Counted from the stretch's first letter, positions 20,215 through 33,345 are shown. The stretch: 64,000 nt of DNA from Ichthyophis bannanicus (GCA_033557465.1 CM066032.1:58192955-58256954), one strand, 5' to 3'. Notes: a model not told the origin generated them from the letters alone. Program-made: numbers and translations.

Positions 20215-20394
20215 AGAAGTACTACCTGCCACCAATGGATATCTTGGGTTATATACATACATACGTACAAAATTAAACAATTCTGTACACACAGCCCTGT
20301 AATAGAGGGCAAAGGAATGCAACCCTGTGGTTTAAACCCCTGGTTCCCAATATACTATGCAATTTCCCTAACCACAGGGCCAACACTCAACACT
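20215..20394 (-). repeat. tRNA-derived SINE-like sequence
   Basis: The minus strand contains CCTGTGGTTAGGGAAATTGC and, about 20 bases on, GGGTTTAAACC. These resemble the A and B boxes of an internal Pol III promoter at tRNA-like spacing. Weak evidence. No clear 3' tail is seen. Confidence 0.4.
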
Positions 20395-22425
20395 ATCTGT
20401 ATCTGTAACATAGAAACAGAGAAATATGATGACAGAAAAAGACCACATGGCCTATCTAGTCTGTCCTTCCATATCAACAACTTCAACAGTCCCCTTTTTA
20501 CCTTTAGAGATCCTCTGTGTTTGTCCCATGCTTTTTTGAATTCAGTTACTGTCCTCATCTCTACCACCTCCACTGGGAGACTATTCCACGGATCCACTAC
20601 TCTTTCCATAAAGAAATATTTCCGCATATCACTCCTGAATCTATCTCCCATCACCCTCATCCCATGTCCCCTCGTAGCGGAACTTGCTTTCCATTGAAAG
20701 AGGCTCTCTCCCTGAACATTTATGCCATGGAGGTAATTAAACATCTCAATCATATCACCTCTATCCCGCCTTTCCTCTAAGGAGTACATATTAAGATCCT
20801 TCAGTCTGTCCTCATATGCTTTATAATGAAGACCACTAATCATTTTAGTAGCCACCCTCTGCACCGACTCCATCCTGTTCACATTCTTTTGAAAGTACGG
20901 TCTCCAGAATTGTACAATATACTCCAAATGAGGTCGCACCAAAGACTTATAGAGGCATTATCACCTCCTGTTTTCTGCTAGCCATTCTTCTCTGTATGCA
21001 CCCAAAGCATCCTTTTAGCTTTTGCCATCGCCTTTTCTACCTGTTTAGCTACTTTAAGATCATCAGACACAACCATGCCTAGGTCCCGCTCTTCTTTAGT
21101 GGACAAAAGTACTTCACCCCCTATACTATATTGCTCCCTTGGATTGCTGCAGCCCAAATGCATGACCTTACATTATTTAACATTAAATCCCAGCTGCCAA
21201 ATTCTAGACCATTCTTCAAGCTTAGCTAGATCCCTCCTCATGTTATCTACCCCTTCCTGGGTGTCTACTCTATTGCAGATTTTGGTATCATCCGCAAAGA
21301 GGCAAACCTTACCCGACAGCCCTTCCGCTATATCACTAACAAATATGTTAAAAAGAATTGGACCAAGGACAGATCCCTGAGGCACACCACTGGTAACATC
21401 CTTCTCCTCAGAGTGAACTCCATTTACTTGTACTCTTTGTCACCTCCCACCCAACCAATTTCTAACCCAAGCAGTAACTTTAGGGTACATCCCTAGGGTG
21501 CTCCGTTTGTTTATAAGTCGCCTGTGAGGAACAGTGTCAAAGGCTTTACTGAAATCTAAATACACCACATCTAGAGCTCTCCCTCGGTCCAACTCCCTGG
21601 TCACCCAGTCAAAGAAATCAATCAGATTTGTCTGACAAGACCTGCCTCTGGTGAATCCATGCTGCCTCGGATCCTGTAATCTGCTGGACTCCAGAAACCT
21701 CACTAATTTCTCTTTCAGCAGCATTTCCAATAATTTACTCACCACCGAAGTTAAACTAACCGGCCTGCAGTTTTCAACCACATCCTTACTTCCGCTTTTG
21801 TGTAAAGACACCACATGAGCCTCTCTCCAGTCCTTTGGCACCACTCCTGACTCCAACGAGGCATTGAAAAGGTCAGTCAATGGAGTTGCTAGAACGTCCC
21901 CAAGTTCCCTCAGTATTCTAGGGTATATCCCATCCGGTCCCATCGCTTTGTCTACTTTAAGTTGTGCTAGTTTCTTACGAACACAGTCTTCTGAAAATTG
22001 TTCAAGATGTCCCTCGCTTCTGTTCCTATTTGTGGGTGTTTTCTGAGGTCCTGCTCCTGGTTCTTCATCTGTGAACACAGAACAAAAATATTTGTTAAGG
22101 AATTCCACTTTATCCTTATCAGCTTCTACATATTCCTCCCCTGCACCCTTGATTCTGACAATACCACTTTTACCCTTCCTCTTCTCACTAATATATCTGA
22201 AAAATGTCTTATCCCCCCATTTTATTGCATTGGCTATTTCCTCCTCCTTTTGAATCTTTGCCTTCTTGACTACTTTGCTAGCTTCTCTAAGTTTTTCCAA
22301 ATACAGATGCCTGTCTTCCTCTCTCTGTGATCTCTTGTATTTCATGAAGGCCTCCCTCTTTTTCTTCACTTTTTCAGCTACTTCTTTCGAAAACCATAGC
22401 GGTCTTCTTTTCCTTTTACCTTTAT
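20355..22425 (-). mobile_element. CR1-type LINE, RT region and 3' end
   Basis: Three minus-strand frames reconstruct most of a CR1 pol. The first, 22462-21440, has RRPLWFSKEVAEKVKKKREA, KAMGPDGI, the palm block YLDFSKAFDTVPH and a stop at 21440. The second, 21385-21173, has QGSVLGPILFNIF and the catalytic FADDTK. The remaining frames, 21163-20978 and 20942-20355, give the thumb and C-terminal region with RGDMIEMFNYLHG and DPWNSLP. The 3' end has the repeat-like TTTCTCTGTTTCTATG. Frameshifts make it inactive. An L2 is inserted at 22426. Confidence 0.8.
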
Positions 22426-23795
22426 TTATTTTTATTTTATTTACATTTCTTATATACCGCACTATTTGCGATCAGCGCGGTTTACATAAAACAAACATTA
22501 TCCGACAATAAACAAGAGTCAGGTCATTACAATGAACAGGAGCAGTCAACTTGGATAACAGGGGAAACTATCTACATGTGTGGAACATTGAAATAGGTAA
22601 CTGTATATATGTGGGATGGAGTTATTGTGTGTTGCTCATACATGGTGGCTGGGGTTCGGGGGAGGCTGTGAGGTATTTAATGAAGAGGAAGTGTTTTAAG
22701 GCCTTCCTGAACTGGCTCAAGTTGGGGATAGCTCTGATGTGTGGTGGTAGAGAGTTCCAGTGGCTTGGGGCACTCAGACTGAAGGCTCTATTTGAAGTTG
22801 ACATGGCGCATCTTGTCATAGCTTTTGGTATTGCTAGCATGTTGGCTGCAGCGGTTCTTCTTATCCTGTTGGGTGTGGGTGGTTGTATGAGGTCACATAT
22901 TGAAGAGGCGGATAACCCGTTGATGGCTTTGAATGTCATCACTAAGGTCTTGAAGCTAATCCTGGCTTGGATGGGGAGCCAGTGCAGCTGCATCAGGAGG
23001 GGTGTGATGTGCTCTCTCCTTGGTGCTCCAAAGAGGATTCGCGCAGTGCAGTTCATGGCGAGTTGTAAGGGATGTAAGGTTGCCTGAGGGAGTCCTTGTA
23101 GGATGGCGTTTGCATAATCAAAATGAGGGATGATGAGGGCTTGGTAGATGGTACGGAAGTCGCTCAGCTCGAGTAGAGGGCGTATGTGTCTGAGGGATCT
23201 GATCTTGAAGTAGATCGCTCTTACTGTTTTTGCTATGTGCTGCTTCATGTTGAGGTTCTGATCCAATGTGACTCCGAGATACCGTATGGCTGATTTTACT
23301 TGCAGCTTGGCGTTGTCTACTTCCAAGTGGTTAGGTGGAGTAAATTCCGGATTTCTAGAGATGAACAGGACCTCTGTTTTCTTATGTTGGATGCGCAGAT
23401 TTTGGGAGAGGAGCCATTCTGATATTGCATTGAAGCACTTGGTTAGTGGGGTGAGGTCCGGGCAATCCAGGGATATTGGCAGGTACAGTAGGACATCGTC
23501 TGCGTAAATCATGCAACTCACGTTGAAGGATCTAATGATGTTACAAATGGGTTGGATATAAATGTTAAACATAAGTGACGATAGGGAGGATCCTTGAGGG
23601 ACTCCTTGACTTTGTAGGAATGGCTCGGATGTGGTTCCGTTTGCTCGTACATGTTGCCATCTTCCAGACAGGTAAGACCTACACCACTCAAGCGCTGTTT
23701 CGGTAATGCCTTTCTCTCTTAGCCGAATCAGGAGAATCTCGTGGCGGACTGAGTCGAAGGCTGCCGCAATATCTAGAAAGATAAGTGCGAAACCT
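22426..23795 (-). mobile_element. L2 LINE inserted in CR1
   Basis: The minus frame 23572-22622 (316 aa) covers FNIYIQPICN, the catalytic YADD, RYLGVTLDQ, HFDYANAILQGLP, LHWLPI and HWNSLPPHI. The 3' end has the hairpin CGCGCTGATCGCAAATAGTGCGG (about 22458-22482) and an A/T tail. The CR1 protein reads LFVKMVN on the right and KGKRKRRPLWF on the left, so this L2 split one CR1 frame. Confidence 0.85.
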
Positions 23796-24020
23796 GTACA
23801 GGAGTACCATTTACCATTTTAACAAAAAGGTTGGTTGCCCTTAAAATATCCCTTTTCAGTTTTGCCCACTGTTTTTCTACATCCCCCAGCTGTTCCCATC
23901 CCACTAACAACTCCCTGAGGTATTGGCCCATCTTCGCAAAGTTAGTCTTCCTAAAGTCTAAGATCCTCACCTTTGAATGGATTCTGTATGTTTTATGCCC
24001 AGGTCCACAAAGATATGACT
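23796..24020 (-). mobile_element. CR1 LINE, upstream part
   Basis: The minus frame (about 23970-23800) encodes FRKTNFAKMGQYLRELLVG, then KRDILRATNLFVKMVN. It directly precedes the RRPLWF segment at 22400 once the intervening L2 is removed. Confidence 0.65.
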
Positions 24021-24084
24021 ATACAGAGATGCATAGATATAGATATGTGTGGACGGATATATCGACATATATACACACACACAT

Positions 24085-27000
24085 ATATATATATATGTTG
24101 TTGTTGTTAGGTGCCGTCGAGTCAGAGTCGACTCATGGCGACCTCTGGATAGCTATCCTAAATTGTGTTCGGTCTTCAGTCAGGCGTCTCATTGTTGACA
24201 GACTGGTACCCATAGCTGCTGTTATTGTATCGATCCATCTCATTGCTGGCCTTCCTCTTTTGCGTTGACCTTTTATCTTGCCAAGCATGATGTCTTTCTC
24301 TAATGATCTCTCTCTTCGCATGATGTGTCCAAAGTATGAAAGTCGAAGTCTTGTCATCTGAGCTTCTAAAGAAAGCTTAGGTTTGATCTCCTCTAGTACC
24401 GACTGGTTTGTTCTTCGGGCAGTCCATGGTATACACAGTATAAGCCGCCAGCACCATAATTCAAAGGCATCAATTTTCTTCCTGTCTGCCTTTTTCACTG
24501 TCCAGCTTTCACATCCATATGATGCTATTGAAAATACCATGGCTTGAACAAGTCGAATCTTTGTATGGAGAGAGACATCTCTGCTCTTGAGAATCTTATC
24601 TAGGTCTTGCACAGCCATTCTGCCAAGAGCAATGAGTCGTTTGATTTCTTGACTGCTTGCTGCTTCTTTATTGATAGTTGATCCAAGTAGGTTAAAGTTG
24701 TTCACAATTTCAATTTCTTCTCCTTCAACGATGAACCTGTTGATTATGCCAGTTGTCATGATCTTTGTCTTCTTTACATTAAGGTGCAGGCCCATTTTGA
24801 GACTATGTTCTTTGATTGTGAGAAGCAAATGTTTCAGATCATCTTCACTTTCAGCCAGTAATGTAGTATCATCGGCATAGCGAAGGTTGTTGATGAGTTT
24901 TCCACCAATCTTCACACCTCTGTTGTCTTCATACAATCCTGCTTCTCTGATGATTTGTTCTGCATATAAATTAAACAGGTAGGGGGAAAGTATGAAGCCT
25001 TGTCTTACACCTTTGCTTATTTTAAACCATTCTGTTTCTCCTTGTTCCGTTCGAACTGTTGCTTCTTGATCAATGTACAAATTGCGCAAGAGAACGATCA
25101 GGTGTTCTGGTATACCCATGCTTCTTAATGTGGCCCAGAGTTTCTCATGGTTTACACAGTCAAAAGCCTTGCTATAGTCGATAAAGCACAAATAGATATC
25201 CTTTTGGTATTCTTTAGTTTTTTCAAGGATCCATCTCACATTCCTCGCCCTTTCCTGAACCCTGCTTGCACTTCAGGTAGTTCTTGTTCCAGGTATGGTT
25301 GTAGTCTCCTTTGAATAATCTTCAGTAGAATCTTGCTGGCATGTGGGATCAGAGCGATTGTTCGATAATTTCCACAGTCAGTTGGATCACCTTTCTTTAG
25401 TATTGGTATAAACACAGATCTTTTCCAGTCAGTTGGCCATGATGTTGTCTTCCATATTTCTTGGCAGAGCCTTGTAAGTATGGTAACAGCTGCATCAGAT
25501 TGCTGCAATACTTCTATAGGAATGCCATCAATGCCTGGTGCTTTGTTCTTTGATAAGGCTTTCAATGCTGCTTCAACTTCTTCTTTCATCACCAATGGTT
25601 CCCGATCATAAGGTACAGGTTGAAAAGGCTGTTGGTCCACTTGATCTTTATCATATAAAAACTCTGTATATTCCTTCCACCTTTTCTTGATCTTCTCAGC
25701 ATCATTCAACATAGAACCTTGAGCATCTTGTAACATTCCAATTCAAGGCCGGAACTTTTTCTTTAACTCTCGTAGCGTTAGGAAAGCCAATCTTGTTCTT
25801 CCTCTAATAGTTTCTGCTTCTATTTCCCTGCATGCGTCGTTGTAGTACTTTTCCTTGTCCTGTCTTGCTGCACGTTGGAAATCTCTTTTGAGTTCTGCGA
25901 TTGTCTTTCTTTCTCCTCTGGCTTTAGCTTCTCTGCATTTCTGGGCAATTTTCAGAGTTTCTTCCGTCATCCATTTTGGCCGTTTTTTCTTTTTTACCTT
26001 TTGTAGAGACTTCTCGCTTTCTTCCAACACAGCCTTCTTGATGTCATTCCATAACTCTTCCGGAGCTCTGTCATTTGTATCTAAAGCAGCAAATCGATTT
26101 TGCAGGCAGTCTTTAAATTCAAGTGGTATATTCTCAAGGTCATATTTTGCTGCATTCATGAGTAGTTTGCTCTTTTTCAAATTTAGCTTGAGTTTGCATA
26201 CTAGTAGTTGATGATCTGTACCACAGTCAGCTCCAGGTTTTGTCTTGGTTGATGTTATATAGCTTTTCCATCGTTGACTTCCACAGATGTAGTCAATTTG
26301 ATTTTTATACAATCCATTGGGTGAAGTCCATGTGTACAGTCGCCGCTTGTGTTGCTGGAAGAAGGTGTTTGAGATGAATAGATCATTGGTCTTGCAGAAT
26401 TCTATCAGTCTTTCTCCAGCTTCATTTCTGTTGCCAAGTCCATATTTTCCAACTACTTTGCCTTCTTCTTTGTTGCCAACTTTTGCATTCCAGTCACCCA
26501 TGACTATCAGGATATCCTGTTTGCATGTTCTGTCAATTTCAGCTTGTACTTGTTCATAGAACTCTTCAATTTCATTCTCTTCTGCAGCTGTTGAAGGGGC
26601 ATATACTTGAATTATAGTTGTGTTGATAGGCAATCCTCGGAGACGAATAGAGATTAAGCGTTCGCTGACTGCATTGTATTTCATTACAGTTCTTGCAAAT
26701 TTCTTCTTTATTATAAATGCAGCACCATTTCTTCTTTGTCTTTCATTTCCAGCATAGTAGACCATGTGATCATCTGATGCAAAGTGCCCGATGCCAGTCC
26801 ATTTCAGTTCACTGACACCCAACAGATCAAGTTGTACACGTTCCATTTCATTCTTGACCACATCCAACTTCCCTTGGTTCATACTTCGTACGTTCCATGT
26901 TCCAATGTGTAAGACATCTTTACAGCTTCCGACTCTCATTTCATGCGCAGCTACATCAGCAGTCAGACTTCCCGAGGGCTTTGATCCAACCACATCATAA

Positions 27001-27380
27001 ATGCTGGCTTTACTCTGAAAAGTCTTCAGCTCTTCCCCATTAGCTAGTTGAGTGCCTTCCAACCTGGGGGTCTCATCTTCCAGCACCATAGCACAATTTG
27101 TTTTGTTGTAACTATCCATTGGGTTTTCTTGGCAAGATACAGAAGTAGATTGCCGGGCCTTTCTTCCACGCAGTTTAAGTTTGGTGTTGTTGCCTTTGTC
27201 ACAAAAATGTGATCTTCCGCCGTCAACACTATCCCATTCTGCTGCTGCTCAGATGGGTGGTTTGTCTTAGTCTGGCACCTCAGCTGAGACCTGTCCATCT
27301 TGGGAGACCCTGCCAGTAGTTAAACTACCGATAGTTTAGCTCTCAGCATCACTGATGCACGCAAGCCCTCACAGCACAAC
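24085..27380 (-). mobile_element. RTE LINE of the BovB family, near full length
   Basis: At about 3.3 kb this matches the usual BovB length. The 3' end begins with a short (TTG)n/(TA)n tail and TTAGGTGCCGTCGAGTC, a 3' end also carried by squamate SINEs. The minus strand then holds RT and endonuclease in the expected order. Two frame breaks (about 25240 and 25740) interrupt an otherwise long pol. BovB is known for horizontal spread among vertebrates. Family assignment rests on strong similarity of the protein to known BovB pol. Confidence 0.85.
24133..27119 (-). pseudogene. BovB pol (endonuclease-RT), two frameshifts
   Basis: The first frame, 27119-25743 (458 aa), is an apurinic-type endonuclease: GTWNVRSMNQGKLDVV, SELKWTG, VYAPST, GDWNAKVG and GTDHQLL. 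The second, 25736-25236, is the RT N-terminus with NKAPGIDGIPIE and WKRSVFIPILKKGD. The third, 25239-24133 (368 aa), gives FIDYSKAFDCVNH, GVRQGFILSPYLFN, the catalytic LRYADDTTLL, and the C-terminal region with YGCESWTVKKAD and GRPAMRWIDTI. All key acidic residues are present. Only the frame breaks near 25240 and 25740 prevent one product. A small upstream frame at 27298-27044 might be the short ORF1 found in some RTEs. Confidence 0.85.
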
Positions 27381-27920
27381 AAGCTGCAAACCAAGTGAGA
27401 GATATATTTATATGCACCATCCTACACAGGCAACACATGTAGATATATGTAGAGCTAGACAACTACATATGGTGTGGAGTGTGTAATCCAGTGGTTAGAG
27501 CAATGACCCAGTATGTAACACATAGAGGGTTTGATCTCCACAGACATACACCATGGCCTTGGGCATCTCATATTGTTGTACATTGTCCTCCTTTGGCCCG
27601 AAAGAAAGCTTGTAGCAATCTTCAAATATTGTTACTGTGTTCAGGGAAATGCACACTCTTCTCACTAAGCAGAACACAGAGTTGAAAAACACAGTACAAC
27701 AGAGGAAATGGGTATACAAAAAACGCACAGGTTCATGAGTCGATGTCACAGCTCTGCAAGCGTAAGGCGGCAATGTAACCTTGTAAGGTGCCTTGCGGTG
27801 CGCAAGGTGCCAAGAAGCCAGTCGCCCACTCAGAACAGTAAGGCACCATGATGTGACCCACCATAAGATGTGCTGTGGGGACACTGCAAACCCATGATGT
27901 CACAACGTCATCCAATAATA
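27381..27920. other. Unassigned; contains a tRNA-like segment
   Basis: At 27486-27542 the sequence CCAGTGGTTAGAGCAATGAC followed by GGGTTTGATCTCC resembles tRNA A and B boxes, so a SINE head on the plus strand is possible. The rest shows no domain or repeat that I recognise. Confidence 0.35.
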
Positions 27921-28112
27921 CAACCGGACAAAATGGCTGCTCGCTCACGAAAGCTATGTTTCGTGGAGGCAGACCTCGAGTTCCTGGGCAGGCTCATCTA
28001 CTGCCACCAGAGGAAACTATTTCCCTCCTCTAGTGTGAGGCAGGACCTATTCAGGGTCCACCACTCCTGGAAGTGCCTCCAGAGGCATTTTAATGCCCAG
28101 GCAGACTACCGT
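27921..28112 (+). pseudogene. Myb/SANT-like exon (Harbinger-associated type)
   Basis: The conceptual product starts MAARSRKLCF and continues with EADLEFLGRLIY, HSWKCLQRHFNAQADY. It ends at a candidate donor ACC/GTGAGA (28111). It aligns with the exon at 61496-61690 (MATHLRMLPF..EVLAHLI..FNASADHP). The W plus FNA pattern is that of Myb/SANT-like DNA-binding proteins encoded by Harbinger transposons and related host genes. Following exons are not recognisable here, probably because of the L2 at 28595 and decay. Confidence 0.45.
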
Positions 28113-28594
28113 GAGAAATAAGCACATGGGGACAGATACCACAACCGACTTAGCTCCTCATAGCAGGTTGTAGGCAGCACACATCTATTGGATGCAGCAT
28201 AGACACAGAGGGACAAGTCTCTGTTTAGTGAGGTGTGAATCTGTATATGACAGTGTAGCAAGACCTCAGGGGAGGAGTAATTGACACCCTTACATGGTCT
28301 TGCACAGGTACAGGGAATAGTAGGATGTGTAGTATTCAACACTGCCAGGACCTAGTACATGCAATGTTTCCATAACCTTTTCATCACTAACTACAGGTAT
28401 GTGCAATTTAAAAATACAAAAAAATGTGCGTGCATGCGTATACACTATCCATGGTTGGAAGAGTGTGGCCACAACCCCTTAGGCACCACCACATGCAGGT
28501 CAACTGGTGTAGATCTGCATCAAGCTGCATTATCCAGCCTCTGTGGTTGTCAGTCAGGCCCTGGGGCAGTACTGTTGCAAATCATAAAAGGTAC
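28113..28594. other. No recognisable feature
   Basis: It follows the Myb/SANT-like exon and may be its intron. No ORF or repeat is recognised. Confidence 0.4.
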
Positions 28595-29410
28595 ATAAAC
28601 CTGAATGACATGCTATCCTTGTGGAACCGGAGTCTTAATGCTGTAATCGACTCCCCCTCCAGCAACAAAATATCTGGAAAAAGAAGGAAGGCGCCCTGGT
28701 ATTCGCCTGATCTAACGGCATCCCTCCGTCGACTTAGACAGCTTGAAAAACATTGGCGTCGATCGAAGACAGATTAATCCTATGATGCATACACCACCCA
28801 TCTAGACACCCACAGATCGGCTGTGTCTACAAGAATGAAGCAATACTATGCAGAGATCCTGCAACGCTCAATAAACAAACCACACAAGCTCTTCAATATT
28901 GTCAAAAACCTTGACAAAAGAACCTTCATTCAGCCAATCTAACCTCCCACACCCACAGGATTATGCAGATTACCTATGAGCCAAAACAAATCAATCTACC
29001 ACTCCCGCAAGTTCGCAGTCCCCAGGCCAATCATCTTTACTCCCCCTTTCATCCTCCTCCCCATCAACTTTTTCCCCATCCTTCTCACCATTAATCCTTG
29101 ATACTCAACTTATCTCCACCCTATCCCTCCCATCAAGCTCAGTAGATACCCAACATATCATTACCTCCTTCTACCCCCCAACTGCAAAGGATATCCAAAA
29201 CACCATCACAACTATAAACACCACCACAGCACCTAACGACCCATGCCCTGCACACTGGATAAAAGCCCTTCGGACAGAACTCAGTCCTTTTCTGTCCAAA
29301 CTAATAGGCATATCATTCCTCTCTGGCACATTCCCTCAGATTTTAAAGCAAACATCAGTAAGACCGCTGCTGAAAAACAATAAGCTTGACCCCGCAAAGA
29401 TGGAATCCTA
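28595..29410 (+). mobile_element. L2 LINE fragment (between endonuclease and RT)
   Basis: The frame up to 28777 gives LNAVIDSPSSNKI and KAPWYSPDL with LRQLEKHWRRSK, the linker downstream of the L2 endonuclease. Further frames carry KPHKLFNIVKNL and an RT N-terminal TAPNDPCPAHWIKAL-like stretch (about 29230-29270). Truncated at both ends, with many stops. Confidence 0.7.
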
Positions 29411-31780
29411 CAGGACACATAAGGCTACAGAGACCATTACCTACCATTTGCAAAGATCACCATGACTGGGAAGTGGGTCACACAGCACCTGGTCCACAGG
29501 GTCAGTACAGCTGTACCAGAACTTCTCTGGTGCAGCCATAGGACTACATAACAGCTATTGAGGTGCATGTGTAATCTGTACTGCGTTCTGCTGTGTGCAA
29601 TAGGGGCATGTCCAGTCCAACGCTGGTATGTCCTTGGCTCTCTTGTTGGTGAACCCATTTGTCTCCAGGCCTCAGGAAAATGTCAGTTATCCCAATACAC
29701 ACACAGCCGGGTTGCAGCAACAGGTTCACCTATGGTGTGCATTGCCACTGAGGATGGTGGGGGAAAAGGTGTGAGGGGCCCCATAATAGCAGACAGAGGA
29801 GATCCAAACACCCATAGCAGCATAGGCTTCTACCCATCACTGAAGGTGGCATGTGGTCCCTGACTCTGCTGTATAGTCGGTTCACACCTATCACTGCAGC
29901 TATGGCTGTCATCACCCTAATGCTCCAATTGGACACAGCTGGCACTGTCACTCTGCATGTCTCAACAGACCCAGGAACATTAGTTGTGTGCACACCCCAG
30001 TTGTCCTGCACACAGAATACAGTATATGTGCTCTGTGTAATAATGTGCACTCTGTTTGTCTGAAATTCTCACTACCCTCAGACATCAGGAGCAGGACCCA
30101 AGCTATCAGGAACATACCTGCAGCTTCAAGTTGTGTGTAACTCTATGGGGCTACCTAGCCTGGGTAGAGTCACACAATAGTCAGGGTGATGATGGCGTAT
30201 CTGCAATCTCTGCTACCAGCTATCACATGTTCACCCATATCTTCCATATACATTACCTCTAGCACATGTGCATGCTGTGCTAATTGTGCTGTTTCATTTA
30301 TTTCCCAGCATCCCCTCCCCCTCATTTGCATCATATCCTACTGTGTAACTGTGCTGTAGGACTTCACTGCAGAGTTGATTGGCCAATATGCATCATTCCT
30401 GTTGCAAATGCATGCTGCATTACAGCACAATACATCTGCCACATTCGGAGATGCTGTGTGCCCCTACTCTGCCTGTGGTAGTAAGCAAGACACCAGCAAC
30501 TGTGCCTTTGGTCATCTGTCCTTTTTTCTCCCTACCTCTAGACTGTGTTGCTATGGCATGGGAGGACTATGTGGTCGTTCCCACTGCAGGGTAGCGATGT
30601 GCACTGCAGTTGTTCACGGTATGTACATTTGGGGAGGGGGAAGTGAACAGCACATTGTAGATATGATCATACCACTGGCCCATCACATGCATGCACAATG
30701 CATAACTGTACCTCACACTCCACAGAGCCCCCTCCACCTACTGCCTTCAACACTTTTGGGAATGTTGTTTAATATATGCTTTTTATATACCCCTGGATTG
30801 CACGTAACTGCACAGTCTGCATGCATTATTGCGACTCCATTCACAGTACATGCACTTGCCACAGCCATCCCACCATATATGCTCATCTACTATGCTTTGC
30901 CATCATGCCTTACACTGGCCATTTTCACTTTTTCACACCTTCATGTGGGGGTCCCTGTCTGGTGTGATGTGGCAGGTTGCAGGTTACAGCCATGACATTC
31001 ATTTCTATCATTGTTAATCCACATGTCGGCCTCGGTCTTACATCCCCTGGCTCAGTTATGCACTGACCTTGTGCTTGGTGTAACAGAGCTGCTGTACTTT
31101 TGTTTGTCATCATCTTTGGATGTCCTTTGACTGGCTTTATGTGGGCCTGATGTCATGTGTGCCTATGTGCACCTAGCTGTCTGCTGGCTCTGTGATTTAG
31201 TGCAGTTTCATTGTAGAGCCATGGTTTCTGTCTATGGGGTTTGGCATAGACAACAGTGTAGGTGATGGCTCGCAAGCAGGGTCTGTGACAAGGGTGAAAG
31301 GCACAGGTGGCAACCTGGTTGGGGTACAAACAGTGTGTGCTTCCTTCCTCACAGATTATGTCAGAGGGCTGTGGCTCACTGGGGTGCAGGGTGGGTTTGC
31401 TTACAGGGTATGGGGTTGGATGTGTCTGTGCTCACAATGACAGAGGTGGGCCTTGTACATGCAGTGGACTATGCATGCCATTGAGAGGGGGAGGGGATTG
31501 AGACCCACTGATCATATCCTAGGATGGTATGTTGATATAAAAGGAAATTAGTCTAGCTGTGGAGATTCATAGCCTGGCCTTGAACCTACTGCCCTACAGA
31601 CATGCACACTTGACCATAGGTTTTGTGCCATGGGGCTGCTGGGTACAAAGGCTGTACAGGTATACCTACAGTAGGTGTTCCAGACAAGGTGTTTGTGGGC
31701 ATGTGGTATTGTCTTCCTATGTGGACTTAGTTGGCTGCTACCTTTGTGACATGATGAGAGACATACACGCACACACACAC
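29411..31780. other. Unassigned 2.4-kb stretch
   Basis: There are many short frames in all phases with no recognised domain. Base composition (TG/CA-rich, no poly-A tails) resembles the sequence around the Myb/SANT-like gene at 58.8-62.7 kb. It could be non-coding Harbinger sequence following the exon at 27921, but I see no direct proof. It ends in an AC repeat (31769-31780) that is the target of the family A insertion. Confidence 0.35.
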
Positions 31781-33343
31781 TGTGATAAGGAAGCTTATCA
31801 TAGTTCAGGAAGGAGCTATAATAGAGGTGAATTGGCTCTGAACAAGCAACTTGTCTTTTCTGGTAGAAATAATAAAACAGAATGTTCTCATAAAAGACTA
31901 CCAGTCCCAGAATGCACCAGGTTTCCAACAGCCACTAGAAGAGCTGAAGTGGGGAAACGTGTGTTCAATCAGGAGAGCTATGAGGTAATCCCCAAGCACT
32001 CATCTCCAAGGGCAGGGCTTGATTCAGCACAGCTGCGCTAGGGTAGAGCAGCCCTCTAAACAGGTTAAAAGTAAAGCTTATTCTACACAGCAGAATAATC
32101 ATCAGCAGAATCTTCATGATCATCATCAGCAGCAGAAGAAGGAGCAGAGGCAGCAGAAGCCAGAGCTCAAGGACAGAGAGAGCAAGAAACACTTTGGAAG
32201 AAAGAAGAGAGAAGCATCTTGGAAGTCTAAAGGAGTCAATAGTAGTACGTGTGCTGGGAGGAATTACAGAGGCAAGCATAATCCATTGGACTGGAGGAAA
32301 CCAGAGGAGTGGGGTTGCAGAGCCAGGGATCCCCGGACGGGACCTGTGAGGGAGACGGCTGCATTTGGAAGGGGCCCTAAGACCAGTGCAAGAAGGTATG
32401 TGAAGAGAGACCCAGTGTCCAGGGATCTTGATTGGAAGGCTGGACATAAAAACTGGACTACATACTGGCCAGGATATTTAGAGAGGAACCCTAACAGCAA
32501 TGGAAGCTCAGGTATGAACACTGATCTATGCCCTAGCTATTCACTTGGAGGACAGCAGGGAAACAAGTATTGTTCTGAGAATGCTCCATTAAGAAATTCC
32601 TCTGTGCCAATCCATGATATTGATTCTATGATAGTTGAAGAAGAAGGGAATATTGTAAATGAGCAGTGTGAATACATGGATTGCTCTCTGTCTAAACTTC
32701 TGTGGTAATATTCTTTTACAAAATACAACAACCACCACAAAGAAATATAAACTTGTTCTTTGATCTACTCAGAAAAGCTTTTGAGCAGGATTTGAGCCAC
32801 GTTTAGAAAGTAAACCAGCCAAGAGGTTTGCAGCTGGTTAATTGTTAGCAATTAAGCTTTGCCTAATTGCCTATGAGCTCTGAAGAGACACTTCTGGGTG
32901 TGTGTAGAAAATACCAGAAGTTAGCCTTGAAAAAGAACAGTTTTTTTCAGTACTTTGTGGGTTTTGTTTGTTTTTGAAGCACTGCTAAAAAGATATTAGC
33001 AGGAGCTTACAGAAAAGACCTTTCTGTTCCCATCAAGGTCTTTATGATTTGATTTGATGGCTTAAGAAGTTCAGTTGTTGTTTTTCCTGATTTTGTTTTT
33101 CTAAGTATAATACTGAAAGCAAGTATCCTTTTCTGTGCTACCAAGCAAATCTGTGTTGGGAGAAATAACCCCATAAATAAAATATCTTTTCTTGGCTTAA
33201 CACTCGTGCAAGCACAACTAATTTATTTGTGAACGGCTGATTCTGGTATGAATGGACTACATTTCCCACAATCCTTTGCAAGTCATATTAATATTTGCCT
33301 TTGCCAAGACTGTGGAAATTCTCACCCAGCGCCCCTGTTTACA
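31781..33343 (+). repeat. Family A LTR 1 (left)
   Basis: It starts TGTGATAAGGAAGC and ends CCCCTGTTTACA. AATAAA at 33177-33182 lies about 160 bases before the end. It differs from LTR 3 at roughly 25-30 positions plus small indels, about 2 percent. It contains the LTR ORF. Confidence 0.9.
31788..32708 (+). pseudogene. LTR-encoded accessory protein, family A, LTR 1 copy
   Basis: The frame entering from the LTR start encodes EAYHSSGRSYNRGELA and ends at 32041 because of a 5-base difference from LTRs 2 and 3 near 32035. An overlapping frame from ATG 32019 to 32708 (229 aa) is open. It has a Q/H/K-rich stretch (about 25-50), the basic HFGRKKREASW (about 60-70), DWRKPEEWGCRARDPRTG (about 90-108), TYWPGYLERN and an acidic C-terminal end with IVNEQCEYMDCSLSKLLW. 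No catalytic motif, signal peptide or membrane segment is seen. The module order (basic N-terminal half, acidic plus MDCS end) is that of the family B protein. Confidence 0.65.
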
Positions 33344-33345
33344 GT

